Source: Epsilonproteobacteria bacterium (ex Lamellibrachia satsuma)
Lineage (GTDB): Bacteria > Campylobacterota > Campylobacteria > Campylobacterales > Sulfurovaceae
NCBI GenBank assembly: GCA_003934925.1
Contig: JQIX01000014.1
Location: forward strand, 37,273-101,272
Reading direction: 5' to 3'
Length of the DNA stretch: 64,000 bases
This document shows positions 25,423 to 34,812 of the stretch, in pieces. The position numbers and the translations under genes were made by a program. The first letter of the stretch is position 1, and each line of letters begins with the position of its first letter. The notes beneath the pieces are model-generated. The model worked only from the letters and a program-made list of their open reading frames with translations. It did no database searches and had not been told where the DNA came from.

Positions 25423-25851
25423 GCGATTTGAATTTTCATAAAGAAAAGATTAGTGGCTAGTTTGAATTTTTTTAATAATTACTTTTAGTGTTGGCGATAG
25501 CTTCGGCATATTAAAAAACAGTGTCGTGGCGAACGACCTTGAAAGCGAAGTGATTCGAGAGCCATGACGATTTTTTTGCTTCGTTTTTTTCTAAAAAAAA
25601 TGACGAGAGAAACAACGCCTCGAATTGGATAAGAGGAAATAGAAAAAACATTTTAAAAATAAAAAATATAGAATTGCATACAAATTCAAGGTGCATTGGT
25701 ATACGTACCATATGAAAATCTTCCAATAATACTGAAAATCCAAAATAACCTATCTAAAACGCAAAATAACCCATTTTAAACCCTTTTTTGACCTCAGGTA
25801 TGGAAAATAAAATAAAAACGCTTATTTTAGCTATAAAAAATGGGTCTTTTA
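25423..25851. other. Gene-free gap between the hairpin repeat and gltA
   Basis: About 430 AT-rich bases with no supported gene. A small dyad around GTCGTGGCGAACGAC (about 25523-25537) is present. The minus-strand open frame here is T/A-rich low complexity and was not accepted. Confidence 0.5.
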
Positions 25852-25879
25852 TAGGGTGTTGTCAGGAGACAACACCCTA
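25852..25879. terminator. Perfect 12-bp hairpin behind gltA
   Basis: TAGGGTGTTGTC (25852-25863) and GACAACACCCTA (25868-25879) pair perfectly around AGGA. It lies 8 bp beyond the gltA stop. No long U-tract follows, but the position and stability fit a terminator. Confidence 0.6.
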
Positions 25880-25887
25880 CAGAAAAT

Positions 25888-27171
25888 TTATTTACCCGTA
25901 TATAATTGTCTCGGTCTCGCGATCTTTGAGCTTTTATCTTTTTTAAACTCTATCAACTGGCTTATCCAACCAACGGTCCTCCCTATGACAAAAATGGGAG
26001 TAAACATAGATTTTGGTATTTGCAGAGCAGTGAGGATGATGCCTGTATAAAAATCAATATTGGGGTAAAGATTTCGTGAAATAAAATATTCATCACTCAA
26101 AGCGATCTCCTCTATCTTTCTTGCGATCGCCATAAGTTCTGTGTTGAGGCCAAGTTCGATCCTCAGTTCATCCTGAAGATGCTTGAGGATCCTGGCACGG
26201 GGATCAAAATTTTTATAGACGCGATGTCCAAATCCCATAAGTCTAAAATTATCATTCGGATCCTTCGCTCTGGCGATGAAAGTATCGATATTCTCTACCG
26301 AGCCTATCATCTCAAGCTGGGCAATGACAGATTCATTGGCACCCCCATGGGCTCGTCCCCAAAGTGCTGAGATACCCGAAGCAATAGCAACATAAGGGTG
26401 TGCTCCCGTGGAGGCTACATTCCTTACTACGGTTGTGGAAGCATTCTGTTCATGATCGGCATGCAGGGTGAAAATAGTATCGAGTGCACGTACTTCTACT
26501 TCTTTTATCTCTTCATGCCCATGAAGGCCAAGATGCATCTTTCCTCCCGGGTAGGCTCGCATCATGGTTAAAAAGTTCCTTGTGAAATACAGATCGATAT
26601 CGGGTTGGATAAAGGGAATACCTAAAGAGTGCCTATAGGAAAAAGCAGCAATTGTAGGGATCTTGGCAATTATACGTCTTGCCATTGCCTGATATTCCTC
26701 TTCCGTATCGAGTTCCAGATGTTCACGGTAGAAAGAAGCCAGGGCGGTCACAGCAGCCGAAAGGGTTGCCATAGGGTGGGCATTGTCCGGAAAAGCATTG
26801 AAAAGTTGTCGTAAACCTTCATGCAGAAAGGCACGGTGACGCAGTTCCAGATCGAATTCTTTATGTTCATCGATAGATGGCAGCCGTTCGTTTAGCAGCA
26901 GGAAACAGGTTTCCATGTAAGTGTGCTCTTTTGCCAGTTTTTCAATGGGGATTCCCCTATAGCGTAATTCGCCTTTCTCGCCATCTATAAAAGTAATAGT
27001 AGATTTGCAACTTGCCGTTGAAGTATAGCCCGGATCAAAAGTGAACATACCGGTATCTTGAAAAAAAGTGCGTATATCGACGACCGAAGGCCCTCTTGCT
27101 GCATCCAGGATATTATATTCGTATGTTTTGCCTGTCCTGTTGTCGGTTAATGTAACAGTATTTTTTTTCAT
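25888..27171 (-). CDS. gltA: Citrate synthase (type II)
   Basis: Condenses oxaloacetate and acetyl-CoA. 427 residues from the ATG at 27171; the upstream in-frame GTG overlaps the GAGGAG ribosome site and is rejected. Motifs: the N-terminal beta-rich domain (LTDNRTGKTYEYNIL, GFTFDPGYTSTASCKS-like block), the active-site His regions HADHEQNAST and GFGHRVYKNFDPRA, and GGANES. Family knowledge: hexameric, NADH-sensitive type II enzyme. Presence in a Campylobacterota genome fits either an oxidative or a mainly biosynthetic, reductive cycle. Confidence 0.95.
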   Translation of the reverse strand: MKKNTVTLTDNRTGKTYEYNILDAARGPSVVDIRTFFQDTGMFTFDPGYTSTASCKSTITFIDGEKGELRYRGIPIEKLAKEHTYMETCFLLLNERLPSIDEHKEFDLELRHRAFLHEGLRQLFNAFPDNAHPMATLSAAVTALASFYREHLELDTEEEYQAMARRIIAKIPTIAAFSYRHSLGIPFIQPDIDLYFTRNFLTMMRAYPGGKMHLGLHGHEEIKEVEVRALDTIFTLHADHEQNASTTVVRNVASTGAHPYVAIASGISALWGRAHGGANESVIAQLEMIGSVENIDTFIARAKDPNDNFRLMGFGHRVYKNFDPRARILKHLQDELRIELGLNTELMAIARKIEEIALSDEYFISRNLYPNIDFYTGIILTALQIPKSMFTPIFVIGRTVGWISQLIEFKKDKSSKIARPRQLYTGK

Positions 27172-27273
27172 TGCATCGCTCCTCACATTCTGGTTAATTA
27201 GTATAGCACTTTTTTGTAGAATTGATGTGTAATGTTGTTTTGATATAATTCTTTAAAATATGAGAGGTTTAGA

Positions 27274-27585
27274 ATGAAAAAATTTGAAAATGTAAGTGTA
27301 GAGCTGGAAGGTAACAGCTATTTTGACGGTGCAGTGACAAGTCGTACCGTTAATTTTCCGGATGGAAGCAAAAAGACTTTGGGTTTCATGTTACCGGGCA
27401 AATATGAGTTCGGTACGGTTGCAGCAGAAGTGATGGAGATCACTTCCGGTGAGTTGGATGTGAAACTGCCTGGCAGTGAAGAGTGGATAAGTATTATAGG
27501 CGGAGAATCTTTCAGTGTACCGTCTGACAGTAAATTCCAGGTGAATGTCAAAACAATCACGGATTATTGCTGTTCTTACTTGTAG
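27274..27585 (+). CDS. ppnP: Pyrimidine/purine nucleoside phosphorylase PpnP
   Basis: 103 residues, a small cupin (formerly DUF1255/YaiE). The opening KFENVSVELEGNSYFDGAVTS, then SRTVNFPDGSKKTLGFMLPG, then the end SFSVPSDSKFQVNVK with a final DYCCSYL are typical of PpnP, which phosphorolyses several nucleosides. It is a single gene divergent from gltA, with a TATAAT-like box at about 27243. Nucleoside salvage links it loosely to the purine genes in the window. Confidence 0.92.
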   Translation: MKKFENVSVELEGNSYFDGAVTSRTVNFPDGSKKTLGFMLPGKYEFGTVAAEVMEITSGELDVKLPGSEEWISIIGGESFSVPSDSKFQVNVKTITDYCCSYL

Positions 27586-27942
27586 GGTTCACAATCAGTA
27601 CACAAAAAAAAGATATACTTCTCCTATGAAGATCGCAGAACGTTTCTCCTCCTTTTTAATACGTCCTGCCCCGTCATTATAACGGGATATCTTCTAGGCA
27701 GCTTTTCATTCTATTTTGTACCCCCTCCCTCCTTGGTACAATCCCTTTTAAAATTATATATTTAGGAAAAGCTGCTTTTAATTGCCTGTATGACTACATT
27801 CTCTGTATTCACTTCGACCATTTCGGTTCCGTAGCTAAAAACAACAAGCAGTTGTTGTTTTCTTAACGCTTTTGCCTTCACGGGTCGCCTTGCTCCACCG
27901 CTTCGGTTTCTCTCCTACAAACGTGAAGCAGTTCACATTTGC
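27586..27942. other. Gene-free gap with one hairpin
   Basis: 357 bp without a supported gene. A perfect 10-bp stem, AAAACAACAA (27838-27847)/TTGTTGTTTT (27852-27861), lies about 80 bp beyond the stop of the minus-strand gene and could terminate it. Nothing else is recognised. Confidence 0.4.
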
Positions 27943-28467
27943 TTAACGGAGATCACCCCATCCATGCATTTTTTTGGAGATGAGGACATCATAATTTTCA
28001 AACAGATCATCTATGGTATTACTCGCTACATAATAATGTTCTTCAAGTAAGGCCATCCAGTTATAACGTTCTTCACGGCTTCCTTTCGGAAGAAAGATGA
28101 GTATATTCCCTGCATTTTTAATGATGCCATGGGCTTTTCTAAGAAAGTCACTCCGCATCTCTTCTTCAATGATGCTGGTAACAAAAAGATACTCATAGAG
28201 TTTTCCCTGTATCATGTATCTGGGGCGTTCAAGTGTGAATTTGACCGGTTTCACTGTTTTGGTATCTTTATATTTGCTGTACATTGCATCATAAAAAGAA
28301 GGATCGGTACAGTTGATCTGGTATTCGTATCCTCTTTCCTGGCAGAAGTTACTTAGTATTTCTGTCATCTTTTCTCCGCTGTCAGAAAAATGTGCTATGC
28401 GCAAAGCAGGATAAGACGGAATAATTTCTAACAGCTTTTTCAGTTTGTTTTCTTCTATATTCTTCAT
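27943..28467 (-). CDS. Hypothetical protein, methyltransferase-like fold suspected
   Basis: 174 residues, soluble. The pattern LRIAHFSDSGEKMTEILSNFC, then YLFVTSIIEEEMRSDFLRKAHGIIKNAGNILIFLPKG, then a final YDVLISKK resembles the order of strands and helices in a Rossmann methyltransferase, but no Gly-rich SAM motif is present. It may be a degenerate or non-catalytic member. It is divergent from nrdB with an 80-bp gap that holds the nrdB TATAAT, so it is a neighbour by divergence only. Confidence 0.55.
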   Translation of the reverse strand: MKNIEENKLKKLLEIIPSYPALRIAHFSDSGEKMTEILSNFCQERGYEYQINCTDPSFYDAMYSKYKDTKTVKPVKFTLERPRYMIQGKLYEYLFVTSIIEEEMRSDFLRKAHGIIKNAGNILIFLPKGSREERYNWMALLEEHYYVASNTIDDLFENYDVLISKKMHGWGDLR

Positions 28468-28501
28468 AGTTGAAGTGTAGCTAAAAATCAGTCTAAATGT
28501 G

Positions 28502-28507
28502 TATAAT
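28502..28507 (+). promoter_or_regulatory. TATAAT box of nrdB
   Basis: GTGTATAATG, 40 bp before the nrdB ATG, within the divergent gap. No clear -35. Confidence 0.5.
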
Positions 28508-28547
28508 GTTTTTAAAATAAATCAGAAAAAATGATGAAGGTATAGAG

Positions 28548-29567
28548 ATGTTACGTAAAAAAATATACAATCCTGAATCGCAGGAAAAAACCAGTGAAAG
28601 AAAAATATTCGGAGGGAACCCGACAGGAATATTCGAGCTTAATGATATCAAATACCAATGGGCATACAACCTTTGGGAAATGATGCTGAACAATACATGG
28701 TTCCCAAAAGAAGTGGATATGACAAGAGATGTGAATGACTATAAGCATCTTACAGATGCAGAGAAACAGGCTTATGATAAAGTCCTGGCACAGCTCATAT
28801 TTATGGATTCGCTCCAGACCAACAATATCATTGACAACCTCAACCCGTTCATTACTTCTCCCGAAGTCAATCTTATTTTGGTAAGACAGGCATTTGAAGA
28901 GGCGTTGCATTCCCAGAGTTATGCAGTGATGGTAGACAGTATTTCTACAAATTCCCAAGAGATCTATGAACTTTGGCGCAGGGATATGAAACTTAAACAT
29001 AAAAATGATGCTATTGCAAAAGTATATGAAGATCTTTCTGAAAATCCGACAGATGAAAATATCGTTAAAGCGATGTTCGCGAACCAGATCCTGGAAGGTA
29101 TTTACTTCTACAGCGGATTTGCCTATCTGTATACGCTGGCACGATCGGACAAGATGCTGGGAACAGCACAGATGATCCGTTTCATCCAAAGAGATGAGGT
29201 CACACATCTTCTGCTTTTCCAGAACATGATCAATGCTACAAAAAAAGAGAGACCGGAACTTTTTACCAAAGCATTGCTTGATGAAGTGTATGAAATGTTC
29301 AGGTCAGCGGTTAAACTTGAAAGTGAGTGGGGTGCGTACATAACACAGGGTCAGATCCTTGGACTTACAGATGAGATCATTGAGCAGTACATCCAGTATC
29401 TTGCAGATAAAAGGCTGCATGCAGTCGGTATGGAGAAACTCTATAATGTGGAGCACCCTATCAAGTGGGTAGACAATTTTTCGCAATTTAATGATCAAAA
29501 GACGAACTTCTTTGAGGGGAATGTGACCAATTACTCAAAAGGAAGTCTTGATCTGGATGACTTTTAG
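28548..29567 (+). CDS. nrdB: Ribonucleoside-diphosphate reductase, beta subunit
   Basis: Provides the tyrosyl radical for NrdA. 339 residues. Metal ligands and radical residue can be read: Asp87 (LIFMDSLQ), Glu118 and His121 with radical Tyr125 (EEALHSQSY), the second-shell Glu in [10 protein letters not shown] and the Glu/His pair in [10 protein letters not shown]. The Tyr is retained, so it is not a Tyr-less NrdB variant. It ends in an acidic tail (GSLDLDDF) that normally docks in NrdA. It is the head of a unit with the nitrilase-family gene. Confidence 0.95.
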   Translation: MLRKKIYNPESQEKTSERKIFGGNPTGIFELNDIKYQWAYNLWEMMLNNTWFPKEVDMTRDVNDYKHLTDAEKQAYDKVLAQLIFMDSLQTNNIIDNLNPFITSPEVNLILVRQAFEEALHSQSYAVMVDSISTNSQEIYELWRRDMKLKHKNDAIAKVYEDLSENPTDENIVKAMFANQILEGIYFYSGFAYLYTLARSDKMLGTAQMIRFIQRDEVTHLLLFQNMINATKKERPELFTKALLDEVYEMFRSAVKLESEWGAYITQGQILGLTDEIIEQYIQYLADKRLHAVGMEKLYNVEHPIKWVDNFSQFNDQKTNFFEGNVTNYSKGSLDLDDF

Positions 29568-29575
29568 GAAATATC

Positions 29576-30307
29576 ATGGTGAAAATACCTAAAAAAATGG
29601 AAGCTGCCGTGTTGCAGCTTCCAAGTAAAAAACGCTATCAGGAAAATTTTGACAAACTGCTTGAGCTTCTCAAAATACACCAGGATAAACAGATTATTGT
29701 TGCCCCGGAAGTGTATCTTACAGCTTATGATTACGAACATTTGACTACGGCTGCAAAATTTTCGGCCAAAGCACTGAAGATACTTAAACAGGAAGTGGAT
29801 GATCAGATAGTTGTTCTAACACTGATCCTCGAAGAGGGTGACGAGTTTGTCAATCAGGCAGTGGTCATCCATAAACATAAAGTGGTACATAGACAGGATA
29901 AGGTGAAGCTTTTTAAGTTGGGGGATGAGGATATCTATCTTGCTGCAGGGAAAAAGAAGAAGATCAAACCTTTTGAAATAGAGGGTGTCAAGTATGCTCT
30001 GCTCATCTGTTTTGAACTGCGTTTTAAAGAATTATGGCAGCAGATAGAGGGTGCGGATGTGGTGTTTATACCTGCACGGTGGGGATTACCCCGGAAAGGA
30101 CATTTAGATATCCTTTCACGGGCGCTGGCAGTGATGAACCAGTGTTATGTGCTGCTGTCCAACAGTTCCGATGCAGATATGGCAAGTTCCTCGGCGATCA
30201 TTTCTCCCAACGGTGATGTAATTACAGATGATACGCAAGAAGTCATTGAAGGTACCGTGGATTTCAGAGAGATCAAGAAAATACGTCGCTATATTGTAAT
30301 GGATTGA
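29576..30307 (+). CDS. Carbon-nitrogen hydrolase (nitrilase superfamily)
   Basis: 243 residues. The catalytic triad is visible: Glu45 (IIVAPEVYL), Lys109 (HRQDKVKLF) and Cys145 (LICFELRF). The rest follows the alpha-beta-beta-alpha layout with SRALAVMNQCYVLLSNSS and NGDVITDDTQE. Substrate is not readable; relatives act on omega-amides, N-carbamyl compounds or deaminated glutathione. It starts 9 bp after nrdB, so it is co-transcribed. Its 3' end is duplicated 134 bp downstream. Confidence 0.85.
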   Translation: MVKIPKKMEAAVLQLPSKKRYQENFDKLLELLKIHQDKQIIVAPEVYLTAYDYEHLTTAAKFSAKALKILKQEVDDQIVVLTLILEEGDEFVNQAVVIHKHKVVHRQDKVKLFKLGDEDIYLAAGKKKKIKPFEIEGVKYALLICFELRFKELWQQIEGADVVFIPARWGLPRKGHLDILSRALAVMNQCYVLLSNSSDADMASSSAIISPNGDVITDDTQEVIEGTVDFREIKKIRRYIVMD

Positions 30308-30439
30308 TTATATAAAATGCAACCAGTTGCGTGAGCCTTCTGCTGAAGAAAACATAGCGTTAGCGTAAGTATATGTGGCTTTGCTGCATATACGGTCTAA
30401 TAAATAAGAAGAAAATACGTCGCTATATTGTAATGGATT
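30275..30439 (+). repeat. 31-bp direct repeat flanking 103 bp
   Basis: The last 31 bases of the hydrolase reading frame region (30275-30305, AAGAAAATACG to GGATT) are repeated exactly at 30409-30439. The 103 bp between contain a hairpin (GTATATG.../...CATATAC, about 30369-30393). It is either a small insertion with a long target duplication or a partial tandem duplication. Confidence 0.75.
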
Positions 30440-30494
30440 AATGACACTTTAGATAGAATTCACCTTATTATTGGGCAACAAGGAATGAGGGTAG

Positions 30495-31130
30495 ATGATA
30501 AAAGCAAGAAACAGACAAAATCTTGTGAATGAGATAGAACAGCATTTTAAATTGGATGCACATGTAAAAGAGGCTTTTTTAAACGTTGACAGAGAAGCTT
30601 TTGTACCGAATGAATTCAAACACCTTTCATACAAACTGGATGCACTGCCTCTTGCGGCAAGCCAGTGGATATCTTCACCCCTTACTGTAGCAAAAATGAC
30701 GCAGCATCTTGAACTCAAAGGAGTAGATTCCGTACTTGAAGTGGGATGCGGAAGTGGGTATCAGGCAGCCATACTCTCTCAGATCTGCCGTCGCATATTT
30801 ACCATTGAGCGTATCGATGAACTGCTTAAAGAAGCGAAAGTAAAGTTCTCCAATCTTGAAATCCATAATATCTTTACCCGTTTTGATGATGGGCAAAGAG
30901 GATGGAAACAGTATGCTCCTTTTGAGCGTATCTTATTCTCTTCCACTGCCAAAGAAGTTCCTGAAGTACTTTTTGAACAGCTCTCTGAAGGTGGAATACT
31001 CATTGCTCCCATAGAGCAGAGTAAGGACTATCATGTCATTACCCGTTTTTACAAAAAGAACGGACGTATCACTTCCGAGATGATAGAACCATGCCTGTTT
31101 GTCCCGGTCCTTGATGGTACGCAAAAATAA
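30495..31130 (+). CDS. pcm: Protein-L-isoaspartate O-methyltransferase
   Basis: Repairs isomerised Asp residues in aged proteins by SAM-dependent methylation. 211 residues, the bacterial Pcm length. SAM motif VLEVGCGSGYQAAILS, the substrate-side segment ASQWISSPLTVAKMTQHL (usual GQTISxPxxVAxM form), and the later RILFSSTAKEVPEVLFEQLSEGGILIAPI. The ASQWISSP variant replaces the more common G-Q-T, a small deviation. It is preceded by the 31-bp repeat region. Confidence 0.88.
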   Translation: MIKARNRQNLVNEIEQHFKLDAHVKEAFLNVDREAFVPNEFKHLSYKLDALPLAASQWISSPLTVAKMTQHLELKGVDSVLEVGCGSGYQAAILSQICRRIFTIERIDELLKEAKVKFSNLEIHNIFTRFDDGQRGWKQYAPFERILFSSTAKEVPEVLFEQLSEGGILIAPIEQSKDYHVITRFYKKNGRITSEMIEPCLFVPVLDGTQK

Positions 31131-31272
31131 ATGCGCTGACATCATTCATAAATAATTTAAAAAATATTTTTAAACAAAATATGATAATTACTTTATCTAT
31201 TGAAAATCCCATACTGTAAACCTTTCATTAAACTTATGCTATGATTTACAAAATTGTAAACAGGGACAAGGA

Positions 31273-31923
31273 ATGGAAAAGTTAATGAAACCGGCAGAGT
31301 ATGCCAAAGAGCTTGGCATCTCAAGACAGGCAGTTTATGCGAAGATCAAACGGGGCATCCTTACAGCCAAAAGTGTAGAGGGTAAACTTTACATTATGGT
31401 TGACAGTATGGATCAAACACAAAAAAAATCTACTCAAGAGACAAGTATAAAGCCTAAAGCTACAGCTACTCCCAAAAAACCCAATCCTGCATCTACGGCA
31501 GAAGCAAAAGACTACAAAGTACTGCTTGCCGCAAAGGATGAGACGATCTCTGTACTTAAAAGCACAGTGAAGGATCTTAAGAAATCCAATAAACAGATAT
31601 CCACGACACTAAAAGGCGAGATCGATCTGCTCAAAGAAGCTTTTTATGAAATGCGTACACTCTACATGCATCAGTTGGAACAAAAAAAGCCTCAAGAGGC
31701 AATAGAGGTCATTAGTGAAGAGGAGAGTGTTGAAATAGTAGAAGAAAGGTGGATAGGGGTCAAAAAATTTTTCAAGCAACTGGGCATCAAAAAAGAGAAA
31801 CAGCAAGGAAAAATAGTGAAAATGTTCAATAAAGCCTATAAAAAAGGAGATGACCGCTTGATAAAAAAGAATGGAAAGCTCAAACTCAATGCAAACAAAA
31901 AATATAAGGACCTCTTGCCATAA
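31273..31923 (+). CDS. HTH/coiled-coil DNA-binding protein (DUF3972-like)
   Basis: 216 residues. Residues 5-45 form a helix-turn-helix (KPAEYAKELGISRQAVYAKIKRGIL) followed by a short beta wing (AKSVEGKLYIMV). A Pro/Lys/Thr-rich linker leads into a coiled coil (about residues 80-135) and a basic C-terminal tail (KKNGKLKLNANKKYKDLL). The arrangement resembles Campylobacterota proteins of the DUF3972 kind, but this is by memory. Stop and next ATG overlap (TAATG), so it is coupled to the Ca2+/H+ antiporter gene and may regulate it. Confidence 0.65.
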   Translation: MEKLMKPAEYAKELGISRQAVYAKIKRGILTAKSVEGKLYIMVDSMDQTQKKSTQETSIKPKATATPKKPNPASTAEAKDYKVLLAAKDETISVLKSTVKDLKKSNKQISTTLKGEIDLLKEAFYEMRTLYMHQLEQKKPQEAIEVISEEESVEIVEERWIGVKKFFKQLGIKKEKQQGKIVKMFNKAYKKGDDRLIKKNGKLKLNANKKYKDLLP

Positions 31924-33008
31924 TGCAGATATTGAAAAAATTTTCAAAAGAATACAGCCTCTTTCTGGCAATCATCGCTTTTTTCAGTATTAGTCATTTT
32001 GAACATGCCCTTGTGCATACTACGGCAGGAAATTTGTTTGGTTTCAGTATTCTCTTTGTGGTTATCATTTATTCGGCAATGGCTGTTGCCCATCATGCAG
32101 AAATGCTGGCAGAAAAGTTCGGAGAACCTTACGGAACACTCATCTTAACGATCTCTGCAGTAGTTGTTGAGATTGTCATCATTGTGATCATGATGATGCA
32201 AGCAGAGAGTCCTACGCTTGCGCGTGATACCATTTATTCAGCTATTATGCTTGATATCAATGGATTATTGGGCCTGGCTGCTATTATCGGTGGGCTGAAG
32301 TATGGGGAACAGCCTTATAATATTGATTCTTCAAATTCCTATCTTTCTATGCTTCTTGTTGCCATAGGCATTGCTATGGTGGTGCCGCATTTCATAGATC
32401 CCGTATATCATGATACTTTTATGCTGTTCAATGTTGTGATGTTTCTTTTGCTCTATATAGTGTTTACCCGCATTCAGCTTAAGTCTCATAAATATTTTTT
32501 TGAATATAAAGTAAAAGAAGAATGTAAAGAAGATGAAGTATGTGAACCTCATCGTGAGATCAATGCCTGGTATCATGCCCTTAATCTGGTCGTTTCCATT
32601 ATCATTATCGGTGTATTGGCTGAGATACTTTCTGTTTTTATGGGCAATACACTTGAAACTTTTGGATTGCCGCTTGCCATCGGTGCTGTGGGAGTAGCTG
32701 TTATTTCTGCCGCCCCGGAGCTTATCACGGCTGTTCGTGCAGCAGTTGACAATCGTATGCAAACGGTAATTAATATTGCTTTGGGAGCATCGTTAGCAAC
32801 TATTTTACTTACCATTCCGGCAGTGATCGTTGTTTCCAGATACATGGGAATGGAACTGAATCTCTCTGTCACTCCGGTACAGGGAGTCATGTTTGGGTTG
32901 ACCCTTCTTGTAAGTATTGTCAACTTCAATGACGGTGAAACAAATATGCTTGAAGGCTTTTTGCATGTGATCTTATTTGTTGTTTTTGCATTTTTGGTGT
33001 TTGTATAG
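31923..33008 (+). CDS. chaA: Ca2+/H+ antiporter (CaCA family, ChaA-like)
   Basis: 361 residues with about 11 transmembrane helices. The two alpha-repeats of the CaCA family are clear: GEPYGTLILTISAVVVEIVII in the first half (Glu in the helix) and GAVGVAVISAAPELITAVRAA in the second. A short acidic/Cys loop (EECKEDEVCEPH) lies between them. Family function is Ca2+ or Na+/K+ efflux in exchange for protons at the inner membrane. It is coupled to the preceding HTH gene. Confidence 0.88.
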   Translation: MQILKKFSKEYSLFLAIIAFFSISHFEHALVHTTAGNLFGFSILFVVIIYSAMAVAHHAEMLAEKFGEPYGTLILTISAVVVEIVIIVIMMMQAESPTLARDTIYSAIMLDINGLLGLAAIIGGLKYGEQPYNIDSSNSYLSMLLVAIGIAMVVPHFIDPVYHDTFMLFNVVMFLLLYIVFTRIQLKSHKYFFEYKVKEECKEDEVCEPHREINAWYHALNLVVSIIIIGVLAEILSVFMGNTLETFGLPLAIGAVGVAVISAAPELITAVRAAVDNRMQTVINIALGASLATILLTIPAVIVVSRYMGMELNLSVTPVQGVMFGLTLLVSIVNFNDGETNMLEGFLHVILFVVFAFLVFV

Positions 33009-33040
33009 TACCTTGTCCTCAGGCATTTGGAAAATATACC

Positions 33041-33868
33041 TTACGTGAATAATGTGATCAGTTTTTCTACGGATTCATCATCCGTAAATATTTTCGTATA
33101 TCGTATATCATAACGGGAAAAGTGTTCTATGATTTTTTCATCATTCTCCTGTAATCGTGCGATATATCTCTCTACGCTTCTTTGTCCAAAATAGGTATCC
33201 ATTTTAGCATTACTTTGAGGACTGCTGAGAGTTACTTCTCCAAGCCTTTTTGGATTTTCTTCTGTTCTGTCCCGTATGATGATGGCTATGACTTCATGTT
33301 TTTGTGCAAGGAGTGACAGATCTACTTCTTCTAAAAAATCTCCTATAATAAAAACAAGTGAAGGCTTATGAAGCCTTTTGAAAAGGTCTTCTATGGAAGT
33401 GTTATAATTTATTTTTGTACCGAGTAAAGAAGTTTCAAAAAGTGTTTTGGAGAACTGCTCTATATGGTAGAGCTGTTTGGTGGGCGGTGTCATATAGGTT
33501 TGGTTTTGTGTGTAGTTTATGCCTGTGAAGAGGTCACTGTTTTGCTGTGCTGCATAGCCTAAAAGGGTGGCAAGCTCTGTAAATTTTTCTTGTTTACTGT
33601 TTCCTGAGCCAAAATAGAGGCTTCCATCCATCAAAGCAGCAACAACAACGGAAAGTTCACGATTGGCATGCAGCTCCTTTATGTAGGGTTTTCCAAGCTT
33701 TGCAGTGATGATCCAGTTTATTTTGCGGATATCATCTCCTATCTGATACTCCCGCAGCTCGGCAAAATCATACCCCTCTCCATGAAGTTTGGAGAGATTG
33801 TGTCCGGAAAGCAGGGTGTAGACTTGATGTCTGGCTTTAAGCTGTAAAGATTTTAGGGCAATATTCAT
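33041..33868 (-). CDS. DUF58 protein of the Bat operon
   Basis: 275 residues. The DUF58 signature GYDFAELREYQIGDDIRKINWIITAKLGKPYIKE is intact. A VWA-like core follows. DUF58 proteins act with MoxR ATPases. It is the last gene of a five-gene minus-strand operon and overlaps the moxR stop by 4 bp (ATGA). In aerotolerance (Bat) loci the usual order is moxR-DUF58-batABCD; here it follows BatD and MoxR, so the order is rearranged. Confidence 0.88.
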   Translation of the reverse strand: MNIALKSLQLKARHQVYTLLSGHNLSKLHGEGYDFAELREYQIGDDIRKINWIITAKLGKPYIKELHANRELSVVVAALMDGSLYFGSGNSKQEKFTELATLLGYAAQQNSDLFTGINYTQNQTYMTPPTKQLYHIEQFSKTLFETSLLGTKINYNTSIEDLFKRLHKPSLVFIIGDFLEEVDLSLLAQKHEVIAIIIRDRTEENPKRLGEVTLSSPQSNAKMDTYFGQRSVERYIARLQENDEKIIEHFSRYDIRYTKIFTDDESVEKLITLFT

Positions 33869-34812
33869 GGAATTGGCAATGTCTCAACAATTGCACTGAT
33901 GACTTCATCCGTACTCACCCCTTTGGCTCTTGCTTCATAGGAAAGTACGATACGGTGACGCAGTACATCATGTATGACATAGCCTATATCAGCAGGGGTA
34001 ACGAAATCATTGCCCCGTAAAAATGCTTTGGCTTTGGCTGCCTTATAGAGGTCAATGGAAGCTCTTGGACTTGCTCCGAACATAATATTCTGTGCAATAT
34101 TTTCCAGTCCGAACTTCTCAGGGTCTCTTGTTGCAGAGATGAGCTGTACAATGTACTGTTCCAATTCTTTGTCTATATGCACCTTCGCCACTTTTTCCTG
34201 TAAAATATGGAGTTCTTCAATGTTGAGTACTTTTTGTACCTCTGCAAAACTTTTGCTTGCTCCCTTTCGCATGATCTCCAGCTCTTCCTCTTCGGAGTTA
34301 TGTTTGACCACGATCTTCATCATAAACCGGTCAAGCTGTGCTTCGGGCAGGGCATAAACTCCCTCCTGTTCTATGGGGTTTTGTGTTGCCATAACCAGAA
34401 AAGGGAGTTCGAGTTTAAAGGTTTCATCGGCAATAGTAACCTGTCTCTCCTGCATCACTTCCAAAAGGGCTGACTGTACTTTTGCAGGAGCACGGTTGAT
34501 CTCATCGGCAAGGAGAAGGTGGGTAAAAAGAGGACCTTTTTTAATGCTGAAAGAGTGATCCTGAGGATTGTATATTTGTGCGCCGATAATGTCTGAAGGT
34601 AAGAGGTCCGGGGTGAACTGAATACGTTTGAAATCCAGTCCGAGTGCCTTGGAAAGAGCATTGATGGTAGTGGTCTTTGCTAATCCGGGAACACCTTCTA
34701 CCAGGATATGCCCATCACTAAGCAGCCCTATAAGCAAGCCTTCTATCATTTCCTCTTGGCCGATAACTGCTTTGCCAAGTTCCTGTTTGAGCTGTGTTAT
34801 CTTTGGGTTCAT
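33865..34812 (-). CDS. MoxR-family AAA+ ATPase
   Basis: 315 residues. Walker A EGVPGLAKTTT lies around residues 39-49 and Walker B LLLADEINRAPAKVQSALLEVMQE near 105-128. NPIEQEGVYALPEAQLDRF is the sensor region, and the C-terminal lid ends in PTVETLP-like DEVISAIVETLPIP. A MoxR ATPase is thought to remodel VWA partners; here it sits between BatD and DUF58 genes, with 4-bp overlaps on both sides, which implies stoichiometric production. Confidence 0.92.
   Translation of the reverse strand: MNPKITQLKQELGKAVIGQEEMIEGLLIGLLSDGHILVEGVPGLAKTTTINALSKALGLDFKRIQFTPDLLPSDIIGAQIYNPQDHSFSIKKGPLFTHLLLADEINRAPAKVQSALLEVMQERQVTIADETFKLELPFLVMATQNPIEQEGVYALPEAQLDRFMMKIVVKHNSEEEELEIMRKGASKSFAEVQKVLNIEELHILQEKVAKVHIDKELEQYIVQLISATRDPEKFGLENIAQNIMFGASPRASIDLYKAAKAKAFLRGNDFVTPADIGYVIHDVLRHRIVLSYEARAKGVSTDEVISAIVETLPIP

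Noticed and set aside
25511..25726. 71-codon minus-strand frame before gltA
   Set aside because: Low-complexity Phe/Leu product from an AT-rich gap with no ribosome site.
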